NCBI GenBank assembly: GCA_963693085.1
Contig: OY856410.1
Span: 891,573,835-891,637,834, forward strand
Direction: 5' to 3'
Length of the DNA stretch: 64,000 nucleotides
DNA from: Alisma plantago-aquatica
Taxonomy: Eukaryota > Streptophyta > Magnoliopsida > Alismatales > Alismataceae
Below the pieces are notes generated by a model, which made no database searches, had not been told where the DNA came from, and was given only the letters and a program-made list of their open reading frames with translations. Shown one piece after another: positions 1 to 11,200 of this stretch. How positions within the stretch are numbered: position 1 is the stretch's first letter; every line of letters begins with the position of its first letter. A program made the position numbers and the translations under genes.

Positions 1-2099
1 GGACTTCCACAAGAAGAGGTAACATATTCTTTCTTTATAATGTTACTGTAAAAGAGAATTCAATAATTAGAAGCTAATGTTTCTTTTATCCATGTATAGG
101 TAGATAAGCTAGTTGATAGGAAACTCGAAGAAGCACTGAAAAAGTGGCAGGCATCTCAGACTGCCACTTACTAAACAGTACCTATGGCATCTCGCTCTAC
201 TCCTACTACAGAGGTTGGGAGTAATCCTGTAGACCCACCACCTAGCACATCCGCTGTAAGTATTTTTATGACATAGTAACTAGTTTTTTTAATTCAAGAT
301 GATATGTTTTCAAGATGATATGTATATACGAAATTGTAGTCATTTCAAAAAAAGATGATATGTATATATGTATATAACATTCTTTACACAAAAATTTGTA
401 GGGGTTGAAGCCATGCCGTCTAAAAAGTAAAGAATATGTCGTTGCTGAGGTGTCGACTTACCCATCCCTACCAGGGGAAATGTTTCACGGGTCTCCATTA
501 CCAACTAGTTGGATTCGTGTGAGCCCAGTACATATATTCTCCAAGTGGATGGATCTTCCATTGCCATATGCCCACCCAGATTGTGAAACGCTTGGTGAGG
601 CAAAAGGCGGAGTGATTTTGTGGCTAAAAGCGGATGTCCTCTTTACTAAAACTGTATGGTAAATTTACATTACGTTAAATTGTTAGTGTGTGTATATGAT
701 GTCAGTTGATCTGAAATTATATATATATACATGTTAAAAAGAAGACACCCACAACATCTAGGCCTCCACCTCCACCTCCACCTCCTACATTACCCAGTTG
801 GGTTCCACAGGACCTACCTATCCCATTAGGTCCTAACTGTAGGGGTATGGCAATATGATTAGGCGAACATGATATAAATTGCCCTATAACTATTTCTATA
901 GATTCAGATGATGCAGGTCAATCATACGAAAGCAACCTATTTATACAAGATATTTTGGAGTTGTTTCGATATGATTGGCTAAATACATCTATGATAGAGC
1001 TATGGATAAGGTGAGATCTTCTTCATACATCCATATACCTTGTGTAGGATTTGGTGATCTGGTTTCTTATTTATTAATGCATGCGTAATTAATACATGTT
1101 TTGCAGCTACTTAGACAAGATATGTGCATATTTTGCATTCGAACATGTAGGATTTTTGATTCCATCTTTGATTAGTCTAGTAGCTAAAGACCCTCCGTCA
1201 GTTCAACAATACTGCTGTGAGGCTTTTACGAATTTTACTCAAAATAAGAAGACGGTGATAATAGCTCCATTCAATGTAGAGTAAGTTTACTTTGCTTATT
1301 ATAATTTGGACTTAAGAAAATTATATTTTTATTGTGGATTTTGAGTTATTAATTTTTAACTTTTTACCTCTAGTGGTATGCATTGGGAGTTACTAGTTAT
1401 TGTCCCTGTGACGTTCACTATCTATTATCTAGATCCTAAGGGGAGTAAATTGAATTCAAAATATGGACACAAAATGAAAATGGCATTATTCCAGTGAGAA
1501 ATATTTCTTTTTCATATCCGTTAACATATGTTATTACATTACTATTTAATTATGCAATGTACTGTGTTACATTAACATGTAGGGGTTTAGATGAGTTCAA
1601 AAAGGTGGGAGGAAAGGTCCCCAAGAAAAAGAACCAGCAAATAACTTGGAATAATGTGGAAGTAAGTTCCCGACTGCAATGTATATATTATTTATGTGAA
1701 CAGTGCTTAATTAGTTGTATTTTTTAGTATTTTGTATGTTTCCATTTATAGTGTGCTACACAAGACAACGGATGGGCATGTGCATACTATGTGATGCGAT
1801 TTATGCACATGATTATCAAATATGCCGTAGTGGACATCGATACTATTCCTGAGGTATTATATAGTCTCATTAGATAATATGAAATATATCAATCTTCTTT
1901 ATAGCTCATTAATTATATATATACATCATTCTCTTTGTAGGTGTTTAAAACTGACCACACTACAAGAAAGGCCTTACCATATGTGCATGCTCCCTATACG
2001 ATGGGAGAATTAAATGAAGTAAGAGAAGAATGGGCAACAACCATACAAGTAGTGGGGTTTTTAACAATAATTAGGATGTTGATAGCGAATAATGACTAA
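1..2099 (+). pseudogene. CACTA second gene, Ulp1 (C48) protease-like, broken
   Basis: Nine exons can be traced by GT/AG borders: 1-18, 100-255, 402-658, 742-1010, 1107-1280, 1374-1493, 1583-1661, 1752-1853 and 1941-2099 (TAA). Exon 402-658 encodes a segment typical of plant CACTA proteins, with HGSPLP, a run of basic and hydrophobic residues, then LPLP and TLGEA. Exons from 1374 on encode a cysteine protease fold of the Ulp1 type: His in MHWELLVIV, Asp in IYYLDPKG, and Gln and Cys in QDNGWACAYYVMRF. The C-terminal ELNEVREEWA is also typical. The predicted triad is therefore present. Two in-frame stops break it: TAA at about 172 (a CAA is expected) and TGA at about 857. Such proteins accompany the tnp2 transposase in plant CACTA elements; their role in transposition is not settled. 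The transposase itself must lie upstream, outside the window. Confidence 0.75.
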
Positions 2100-2134
2100 A
2101 GAATGATATTTTGTAAATGAATTTCTAAATTATA

Positions 2135-2335
2135 ATATATGTGTGAATGTTTCTACATGTCTGGATGTTTCTACATGTGTCTGAGTGAAAATGAATGAAA
2201 CTGTTGGTTGTTATATGAATGTTTCTACATGTGTGAATGTGAAAATGAATGGAACTATAGATTTCTAACTACATGAATGTTTCTAAATGTGTGAAAATCA
2301 AATGGAACTGTAGGTTGCTAAATGTGTGAATATTT
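2135..2335. repeat. Degenerate short tandem repeats 3' of the CACTA gene
   Basis: The phrase GAATGTTTCTACATGTG recurs about four times, interleaved with GTGAAAATGAATGGAACTGTAGG-like stretches, at intervals of roughly 20 to 85 bases. The copies have drifted. They lie between the stop codon of the protease-like gene and the subterminal zone, so they are part of the transposon's 3' non-coding region. Confidence 0.55.
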
Positions 2336-2477
2336 TTGTTGTTAATTTTGCAGGTTTGTGGCCTATTGTTGGCTGATATCAATGGATGTCATAAAACCTG
2401 CAATTCATAACTGAACTGCAGGTTTCTCATCCTGCGACCAGCCATAGCAGGTCTGCAGAATGTAGAAAAAAACAAAC

Positions 2478-3010
2478 AATAGGCGTCGGTTATTTGTATA
2501 AAACTGACGCCACATAGTTACAGTGTCAGTTTCCCTACTCGTAACCGACGTCTATGTCCTTAACACCATGGCCGTGCTGGCTAGCACGACTGTGGCAATG
2601 GGCTAGACAGCACGGCCGTGCTGGCCAACATCGCCGTGCTGGCCAGCACGACCGTGGCAGCGGGTGAGATGGCATCGGTTATCACTAATAAACCGATGCT
2701 GACAGTGCCCCAGATGGCGCCCTTTCTGTGGCACAAAGGTATATGACGTCGATTTCTTATCTAATAACCGACGCTGATAATGCCCCAGATGGCACCCTTT
2801 CTGTGGCACGAAGGTATATGGCGTCAATTTCTTATGTAATAACTGACGCCTATAGTCCCCTGCTGGTGCGTTTTCGGTGGCATGCGAAGGGTTTTGGCAT
2901 CGGTTTTTAAACCAACGCGTAATGGTTGGGCTTTTAGCGTCGCCCACATAGGTGTCGCTTAGAAACCGACACTAAAGGCCTTAAATAACTGACACTAAAG
3001 GTTGGTTATG
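2478..3010. repeat. CACTA subterminal repeat zone
   Basis: The motif GGCGTCGGTT and its reverse AACCGACGCC occur repeatedly in both orientations, usually spaced by 20-30 bases so that pairs form inverted repeats (for example around 2482-2515, 2675-2700, 2745-2775, 2820-2850, 2895-2920 and 2945-2990). Arrays of 10-20 bp motifs at both ends are where the TnpA-type protein binds in known CACTA elements. A GC-rich block at 2560-2665 repeats CACGGCCGTGCTGGC and GCCAGCACG. This block is far richer in GC than the rest of the window. Confidence 0.7.
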
Positions 3011-3018
3011 TACTAGTG

Positions 3019-3610
3019 AGCCGATCAGTTGGCTCCTCCAACCGATCAGTTCACCCAATCATCGTGCATCTCCTCCTGGCCGCCACCCGATCATCTCACT
3101 CCTCGAACCGGTCGTCTAGATCACCAACCGATCAGTTCACGCCTTGAACCGATCATCTCAGTCGTCGTCATATGTCCTCTGTTCTTTGACATAATAGGAA
3201 ATAAAAGATCTATCCTATTTTACATTTGAATTGGGAAACCCCGGGTTACATTCAGGGGGAGAAAAAGTATAAAAGAAATCTCGAGTTATATCAAGTTACA
3301 TCAGGAATAGGAGATAGGGAATTGGTGTGCAGACTGAGATGCAAGCAACCACATACAACCAAGCACACACATAGGGTTTATTGGCCATAACCACACTATA
3401 CATCCACCACAAAACTCATTTAAGGGCGACGCGTATCAAGTGCATTCATATTACATATCATATATGTGTATTGGGATTTTTGGATTTAGGATTGGACATG
3501 CATAAAGCCAATTTTATTCGTATCGTATGTAATAAATAAAGGCGACAAACCAAAATCGATCATATCGATAATCCTAAAGCATAGAGAAGTTGACGTGGCT
3601 CTGATACCAC
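3019..3610 (-). other. Leader or internal remnant of copia-type element
   Basis: This stretch lies between the CACTA end and the primer-binding site of the element whose LTR follows, so in minus-strand sense it is the untranslated leader. No gag frame is present. The first 150 bases (3019-3170) hold six or more copies of CCGATCAGTT and CCGATCATCT, the same motif family that fills the LTR at 4247-4645. That motif therefore sits on both sides of the primer site. Confidence 0.5.
3596..3609 (-). other. Primer-binding site (initiator Met tRNA)
   Basis: Read on the minus strand this is TGGTATCAGAGCCA, matching the 3' end of plant initiator-methionine tRNA. It lies one base from the LTR edge at 3611. 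It fixes the element's orientation as minus and identifies 3611-5827 as the 5' LTR. Confidence 0.85.
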
Positions 3611-4144
3611 TGTTGGGTTTTAGGGTAGACAGAGAAGGTAGCGGAAATAAACATTTTCTTCTCCCCAAACCCAGAACAAAGGAAATGCATCAACGTCTAT
3701 ACAATAGGAAGGATGGTTTGTAGAGGCATACCTTATCCCGAGGCTTGCTCGGTGACGATACCTCGTGGCTTGCACGATCTTCATCTCTGGTCTTGGATGG
3801 TGTCTGTGCAGCTCCTGGTCTCACCAGGACTGTCGGGATTGACATTTGTCTTCCGAGCGGTAGAAGTCTCCCGCCTCTGAAGTAGTCCACATGGACCACC
3901 TGGAACTCCGATCTCCTTGTCCCACAAGGAATCAGAAGGAGTCACACCCTCCTGTCGGCGTACTAGTCACTGACACACTCTCCTACCACCAGTCGCTTTC
4001 TGTAGTTGTCTTTCCCTTGATGTGCCTCCCTTATCGGGTAGCACTTGCTCGGGCTCTCTCTCGGTTACCAAAACTAGAGAGAACGACAACTTTGCAGAGC
4101 AACTGGTGCACTGAGTTTTTGTTCTGAGAAGCCCCCACTACCCC

Positions 4145-4152
4145 TATATATA
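4145..4152 (-). promoter_or_regulatory. LTR TATA box
   Basis: TATATATA followed on the minus strand by GGGGTAGTGG. It is the only strong TATA in this LTR, and the repeat array ends about 95 bp upstream of it. About 530 bp remain between here and the primer site for R and U5. Confidence 0.55.
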
Positions 4153-4246
4153 GGAGGGTCATGGGACATGGTTCTCTATCCTGAGTAATGCGAGATTAAA
4201 GTAGGATTAGAAGGGTTCGAGATTTTACACAAAACAAGCAACTTGC

Positions 4247-4645
4247 ACCAGCTGAAACCGATCGTTTCAACCCTAAAATGATCATTTGGTGACCTGAACC
4301 GATCGTTTCACACCTGAACCGACCATTTGGACACCTGAGCCGATCGATTCAACTCTTGAGCCGATCGGTTTGTGGTACTGGTCCAACTCAAATTGACTTT
4401 CAAATTTGTCTCCGATTAATCAAATATTAATCCTTGTCCAAATCAAATTTGTACAAGTGAAATAAATTGTATGTGCAAAATAGTCTCCTGACTTTCCAAA
4501 CGATCTCAGTTAGACCAATTGAGCCGATCAGTTCAACTCTTGAACCGGTCATCTCAGCCTATCTTGATCCGATCGATTCATCACATGAGCCGATCGGTTA
4601 AGCAACCTATGCCGATCGGTTCAAGTCTTGAGTCGATCGGTTGGA
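4247..4645. repeat. Array of CCGATCGG palindromes in copia U3
   Basis: About a dozen copies of a 16-base motif close to TGAACCGATCGGTTCA, itself an almost perfect palindrome, are separated by short spacers such as ACTCTTGAG. Individual copies vary in the outer bases (CCGATCGTTT, CCGATCGATT, CCGATCAGTT, CCGACCATTT). A break of about 130 bases (4375-4505) without motifs divides the array. It lies just upstream of the LTR TATA box. Confidence 0.85.
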
Positions 4646-5827
4646 AGTACAGACTGTGCAAAATCAGTCAATTGTAGTTTCAATCAATATGATACTCTAA
4701 TCAATCGATCCAACACCTTAAATACTATGATTTTGAGCTATCAATTAATTGAGTGTTTAATTGAACTATTAAACACCTTTAGTAATCAATCTAAACATCA
4801 TTTTTGGATAAATTCCTCTTCCAGGTTTAATCCTATGTGTGTGACCCTACATGTCCATTTTACGTTGGCAGTGAAAGTCCATAACACATATGACTTCACA
4901 AGCAAAGAGCAGTGCCTAGTCGCACATCAGTGCTACCCAAATGAATTTGAAAGTTGGAGAACAACTTTCAATCCTTCAATCTGTGAATGGTGTTACAGTG
5001 AATGTATAATTCCTTTGTCACTAATATCCTGAATGAACTCAAGGCATGGAACAATCATCCTGTCAATGTTCATTCACTTTCTTGATCTCAGGGTAGATTG
5101 GAGGAGATGTGTATGACATCAATATCACATACTGATTCACACATGTGTGCACACACCTATCTCAATCCTACTCATCAAGCAGCCATGGATATAAAACTCC
5201 CTCAGGAGGGACAAATCCCATATCTATCACTCACCCCTCAAAAGCCCCATGTGTCAAAGCCACCCAATCATCACCTTTATAACAACCCATGTTTCAGGAC
5301 TGTGTTTGATGATGTCAAAGTGTACCCAATGACATGTGTTGAGTGTAGTGATTTCAGGTCAAAGAATCACACTCACCACCATCACTGTGAGAACTGACTA
5401 TGACTACCATGTCATGGTTCCATATTTCAAACTCACGGTGGGTCTGTCAGGTAAACTTGTTCTCTAACAAGTACCTATGTGTTTGGTTTGATATCTCCAT
5501 ATCATGACTAATGAGATTCTGTCATCAACGAACACCACAATCTAGTCTTGTGTGTCATTGCTGTCTATCTACCTTCCACAATGAGATCTGACTAGGGACG
5601 TAATAAGAATGTACAAACTCTTAGCATATGTATGATCTCATCATTCAGGTCATGAACCTGAAAGCATACGTCATTGAGTATTGTCATTCTCTAGACATTC
5701 AATCTATTCTATCATTATCTCATATGACTGAACCAGAAAGAATAGGAAGCTTTCCTTTGATTTTTTTTATCAAATCAATCTTTATGTATCCCATCAATCA
5801 TCCCATGATTGGCTCTCAGGGCATACA

Positions 5828-6145
5828 TACCAATAGTTTCCACTTTTGAGATTTCTTTTAATGAGATATGTCATATGGCCCATTAACGATGCATTATCTA
5901 AATTATTCATCCAATTAAGTTTCTTATCTTCATATTACCACCAAAATGAGTTATGTGGCATATTTTATGTATCCATTATAAACCTAAGATTAATGTTAGA
6001 ACATTAAGTTACATTAAGGTGATCGATACATGTGTTAGCTCATTGGGGTTATACTAAACATCTATTTAGGTCTAACTTTCAACCTTGTTTGGCTAAGTCC
6101 AAAATGTCAACTTCCAAGGTAGGGTTTGAGATCTAGTATGCTACA
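5828..6145 (-). mobile_element. LTR fragment, same family as the 13.9-32.0 kb solo LTR
   Basis: From about 5836 the sequence matches the right end of the solo LTR (31722-32031) closely, starting at TTTCCACTTTTGAGA and ending GATCTAGTATGCTACA against GATCTAGTATGTTACA. Only about 310 bp survive. The left edge is cut by the copia-type LTR. On the minus strand this is the start of the LTR (U3). Confidence 0.75.
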
Positions 6146-6981
6146 CCAACGGTGCAGTGGTGGTGAGGAATCGGCAAGCCAATACAGGAGGAAGATGATC
6201 GTCAGTAACAAAATCACCCTAGTTAATGAAATCATGATGAAACAGAGAAGTGGAAGAGTCTGTTTCATGTGGGTGGTATTAAGTTACCTTTGGTCATCAT
6301 TTGTTTGCCAAAACCGATGCCTAATACCAATAGGCATCAGTCACATGTGAAAAACTAACAACTAAGTGCAATTTAAACAAAAAATTTGGCACCCGGTTAG
6401 GGTTTTAATCTTCAGTTTCTAGGTATACAACCGACGTCTATTCACATATCGCAACAAAATATTTTTCTACCATAGTTGTCATTTACTTAACAAAAACTGA
6501 TGCCAAAGAAGCATATTGGGGGGAAAATATTTTTGCGGGGACAACGTGCAAAAACACCTAGTCGTCAGTTCTTTGTAAAAAACCGATGACTAATGAGGGA
6601 ATAAATTTTGTTTCACGACGGGTGATTAGTCGTCAGTTGTTGACAAAGAACTGATGACTAATAAGGGATAAAAATTTTCGCGTGACCATGGATCAAAACT
6701 TGTGTCGTCAGTTTCTGTACAACTGATGCCATATTGAAAATTTTGGAGGCAAATGTTTTCCCCAAAAAATTGTATTTTGTGGATAATTTTAGACGTCAGT
6801 TTTTTGGCAAATAAACCGACATTACAATAAAAGCGGTACCCCTGTCTTTTGTAAATCGGTTGGACTTCACATATTGGTGACAATTGTAGTATTTAGCCAA
6901 CACCACTGGTTTATGGCATCCATTTTTTATGTGTAACCGACACCATCAAATGTGACATTATATATCATTTCAGTACTAGTG
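6146..6981. mobile_element. Second CACTA-like element, right end with subterminal repeats
   Basis: From about 6305 to 6960 the motifs AACCGATG, GGCATCAGT, CGTCAGTT and AACTGATG recur in both orientations, paired about 25 bases apart around AAA-rich centres, as in the subterminal zone of the first CACTA. The zone ends in AGTACTAGTG at 6981, the same terminal octamer as at 3018. No transposase or protease frame is visible, so this is either a non-autonomous member or a fragment. I could not find the matching left terminus; 6146-6300 may be internal sequence of the same element. Confidence 0.6.
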
Positions 6982-6984
6982 ACT

Positions 6985-8282
6985 CTCACATAAGTTCTTC
7001 TCCATCAACTCCTGCATGTGTCACCTTGTTCAATATAAAAACCTCCTCATAGAATAAATCCTCATGGAACTCCACCTCCACTGTCTGTATCACTTGTCGG
7101 ATACTGGGGTGACACTTCTTCAAAAGTGAACAAAGAAACTGCTATGCCACTTGTACAACTCTTGTAGTACCTACCAATTTAGGATTCTAGCTATCGTCCT
7201 GAACTATTCTATCTGTTGTATCAACACAATACTCAAAGGCCATGCTTTCTTCCATTGCATGTTCTTCACCTTACTAGGATTCACACAACACACTTAGTGG
7301 ATGTATCATAACTCCAAGAGGATACTTTGGCTAATCGTCAAACTTATTCTTGCTGACCTTGACACACAATCAGTGTTGTTTCAACATTCTTAAGGCTAAG
7401 TGAAGATACTAATCATCTCTGAACTACATTGAGATGTTATTAATCAAAGCTTGCCAAAACTCGTAAGGGCACTACCTGAGCACTCTACTCATCAAGTCCA
7501 AAATCGTTTTTGATGTATTAATTAATCAAAACAACAAAATTCTGATCTCTTGGTGACTATACAAATGTTTTCATCCACTCTAGTTCTTATCTGATGATAT
7601 CCCAACCTCTGGTCTATTGAAGAAATGCTATAGCACATGTTGACCAATCAACAACTCATCTATCCTTGGCAATGGTTTTATCCATACTGCAGTAGTCCAT
7701 CTATTACACTTGGAGGATCTCAACATACAACTCTCTCTTTCTAAGGGAGAGGAACACTATAAAGCTCATCCGATACATACCTTCAACTGATGTACTACCA
7801 GTACACCTAAGATACTAGGATTTGTTACCTTTGTATCCACTTCATGTACCAGCAAGAATTCACATCCCGATCTCATCCACTTCCTCAACATCATAACTAA
7901 CTAAGGACATATAGGAGGAGTCTTCCCAATTCTTGGAAGGTTAAAAAAGCATGCTCATCAACAAACATCATGAATTTTGGATCATATTCCAATGCATCCA
8001 CGTGCTATATTAAGATATCCAGCACTCAAAATTACAACGAATCTACGCATACCAAGTGGCATAAGATCCAATTGAAATTTGTGCTCCAAAATGGAAGAAC
8101 ACAAAGGGAAACATACTTCACACCACACAACAACAACGTCCAGGGTTCACTAGCAAGGGGTACCCAATTCTTCCTTCGTCAAGAAGTTACAACTTTTTAT
8201 GTATCATTTTACCTTTTTCCTTGCCATCAACATCAAACAAGTGGACATACAAAACCTAATTCATTTCTAGATAGCATTGATA
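6985..8282 (-). other. Decayed gypsy internal region, no open frame
   Basis: No coding frame longer than about 100 codons survives. The stretch around 7800-8110 resembles 22620-22810 of the chromovirus-like element in the same orientation (both contain a GATAC(C/T)AGGAT(C/T)T block and, further on, CAAGTG(T/G)CATAAGATCCA). It therefore derives from the internal region of a related element. It adjoins the LTR at 8283 directly. The bases next to that LTR read TATCAATGC on the minus strand, possibly an eroded initiator-Met primer site, but this is weak. Confidence 0.45.
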
Positions 8283-11200
8283 TGTAACAACTCCATAATA
8301 TATAAAATGTATGAAACTTATTGTTCCTCATCTCATCATAACATGGTACTATTCATTACCATTCATGAGACTACACTTGTCATCATACTACCACATGATA
8401 TAAACTCCTATCACAATATCAAAGCATATCAACTCTTGTCAAAATAAGAGGATTATACCTCATTCAAGGATCAACCATGCCCAAAGGCCATTAAGACCAT
8501 CACATTATTTGTTTCAAGATTATCATTATCTTTCCATGCCTAAGAACAAGGTTTGAATAAACATCACCATTCATGTGATACTCAGGCTTATCATGATATT
8601 GCATTTAAGAACTAAAAGACGTTCTTAGATAACATTGTAATGTTATCTTAGCATTTAAGAACATTCCTTTATTATCTCAACATATAAGGAAGCTTGATGT
8701 GATTGGCCACCATTACACTTATAGTGTACAAGTTTACAATAAGAAAGCATAAACCATAAATCTATAATGACCATCAACTAACACATTAGAGTTATAATCA
8801 ATCATTAGGAAAGATATTCCATCATTATATTAATCTTTCAAGGATGAGTAGTATGATTAACCACCATCACCTATCTTCTTTAGGGTTAAGTTCAACAAGA
8901 TAAGTCACATTGAAGTTATAAATAAGCACTCATACCCCAACCCTAATACATGGCATCCCCATTGAATCATGGACGCATAAGGTGAATCATCACCATCTAA
9001 TCCCATGTTTTTGTTAAGTATGGATCCATGCATAAATTAGACTTAACCATAAATTATTGCACTTAAGGTTAAGTGTAAAAAAATATGCTATATTAGATTT
9101 ACTCATCCACTCGTTATGGTGACTATCCCTTTCCTTCATACGAGGGCAAATGTAAGACTACATGATTAAAGGCAAACGTCCAATCGATTCAAGTCATTCA
9201 ATCCAACCCAAAATCTCACATGCATCAAACCAAAACCATTGGATGAGAGGAGGTAAAACCATTGTTTATAATATAAGCAACCACTCAAAACAAATCACTT
9301 AGAAAACCATTGGATTGTGACTTTGGTATGTCTCCATTCAAACTAGTAAAACCATTAGTTGATATAGATATATGAGCACCATTAGTAGTGGGGTTACAAC
9401 CCACCATCAGTTGTGTACTTAAAGAAAACCATTGATTGATAACATGAAGGAAACCATTGGTTGATTACATAAAGAACACCACTAGTTGATGGAGTTATAA
9501 CTCCCATTGGTTATGGAACTCAATGCCACCATCGGTTGATACCATCGAATCATGAGTTATAAGAGCCATCGACTGTGACTTAAATAGCCATGCTTGATGG
9601 CCTAAACTAGCCATCAATTGTGGAGCTTAGAGAGGCCATCGATTGTCAACAACAAGTGAGAAAACTTCTCAAAAAAAAACCATCGTTTGTCAAACCAAGA
9701 AAATCATCATTTGAGACACCACTTAGAGACACCAAAGAAAATCATAATTTGAGACACTACTTAGAGACACCAAAGATCTTTGAATATAGGAACCCTAACC
9801 ATAAGTTTCTAAGGGAGAAGCATGCCCATTAGTTGTGCTCAAGACATAATATCTAAAATAGTAGCAAAGATACCCGTAACCATTGGCAGACAAAAGCCCA
9901 ACAAGACAACAAATGAACTAGACCATTGGGTCAAGCACCAAGATAGAAAACAACCTTTAAAACCCCAAGTAAACCCATCATTTAGAACCAACTCAAGTGA
10001 GTATTAAAGCCACCCAACTTGGAGGAACTTAGCCATCAGTTCTAGGTATTAAAAGAAGTCTCAAAACAGAATTAAGTGCCCACCATTAGTTGTCACAAGG
10101 GCCCATCCATGGGGTGATGAAGCTAAAGGAAAAATAGCTCTCAATATATAGGAAAGACCATCATTTGCTAGGGTTAGAGTAAACATCAACCATCAGTGGC
10201 CAAGGAAACATAACCTTCGGTTCTAGGGTGCACTAGAGTCATTAAAACAACAACAAAGGTAAAGACCATCAGTCATTCGTAGGTGCCAAACCATCGGCCA
10301 CCAAGAAAAGAAGGAAAACTACTTATTGCCATATAGAAGGAGCCATCATTTGTGACCCCAAGGGTACCATTGGTTCATGACTAATAAAGGTATAAGGCTT
10401 CATATACCTCAAGATGGTCGTGTAACAAATTCTAGGTTCATATAGGGTTATAAACTTCTCAAGGAACAACATTAAAACTAAAACTCTAGGCAAAGATATC
10501 TTTTAGAAGCTTAGATCTTCATTTTAAAGTAAGAACATGAGTAAGAAAGCTAGGAGTAAGTAATAAACGTGAGGAGGGTTATAAAAATCACCTCTAGGAA
10601 GAATCCCAAGCTCCAAGTAGAAAGAAAACTCGATCAAGTAAGGTAGGAAACCCTAGTTTAAGCTCTGAACTCAGACAAGTAAGCTCTTTTTCCACAACAA
10701 AAGCAAACCCTAGGCATAAGGAGGAAGAAAGATGAGTTCTTTGAGATCTAGAGCAAGCTTTACCATGACATACCATGGTTTCGTCCATGAATAAAGTAGG
10801 AGGACAAAGAATAGAAAGAGAAAAGAAAGAGAGAAGGAGAAACTTACTTTCTTAGGTCAAGAACAAGCAAAGGAAGCTCCACAATCCCTAAAGAAGGGTA
10901 GATCTGAACTCCATACATGTAAGAAGTTTGTCCACCTTCTTCTACCTTGGACACCCTCTTCAATACTAAACATGGGAAGACGAAGATCTAGATAGCAAGG
11001 AAGAGATAAGGGTCCAAAAGGATTGATTTTGGTGCAAGAGGGAGGGTATATAAAACAAAGGATAAGAAGGAAGAGAAGCTTGAGGTGTCCTACTAAGTTT
11101 GGCATGTGTCCATGTCCTAAAATGTGTTGCCCATGCAAATAAGCAGATCCATAAGTTGTGGGAGTATGATAGGCCATCGATTGTTTTCTTCCTAGGCCAA

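Larger units (their letters stand above)
1..3018 (+). mobile_element. CACTA (En/Spm-type) DNA transposon, right part
   Basis: The left end lies outside the window. The right part holds a spliced transposon gene (to 2099), about 0.4 kb of non-coding DNA, then a subterminal zone of short repeats in both orientations. It ends in TACTAGTG at 3011-3018, which read inward from the right is CACTAGTACATAACC, a CACTA-type terminus. CACTA elements duplicate 3 bp of target; the bases after the end are AGC, but the matching copy is outside the window. The DNA immediately right of the end belongs to a copia-type element, so this transposon jumped into that element. The class rests on three agreeing signals: the C48-protease-like gene, the terminus and the subterminal repeats. 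Confidence 0.75.
3611..5827 (-). mobile_element. 5' LTR of a Ty1/copia-type retrotransposon
   Basis: The LTR is 2217 bp with canonical ends: on the minus strand it starts TGTATGCCCTGAGAGCC at 5827 and ends CCCTAAAACCCAACA at 3611, next to the initiator-Met primer site. It carries a TATA box at 4145-4152 and, upstream of it in U3, an array of CCGATCGG-centred repeats. Assignment to copia (Angela/SIRE-like) rests on LTR length, termini and primer type, not on coding sequence, because gag and pol are missing. The element abuts a fragment of another LTR family on its right, so it probably inserted into it. Confidence 0.65.

Noticed and set aside
1958..1969. CACTACAAGAAA, identical to a common CACTA 5' terminus
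   Set aside because: It lies inside an exon whose protein reading continues on both sides (through PYTMGELNEVREEW). The element's own terminus at 3018 is different (CACTAGTACATAACC), so I treat it as coincidence.
4628..5032. 134-codon plus-strand frame and the neighbouring 5098-5397 frame
   Set aside because: Both lie inside the copia-type LTR on the strand opposite to its transcription and show no domain.
6146..6300. Left terminus of the second CACTA-like element
   Set aside because: No CACTA-type terminus or 3-bp duplication matching the right end could be found here.
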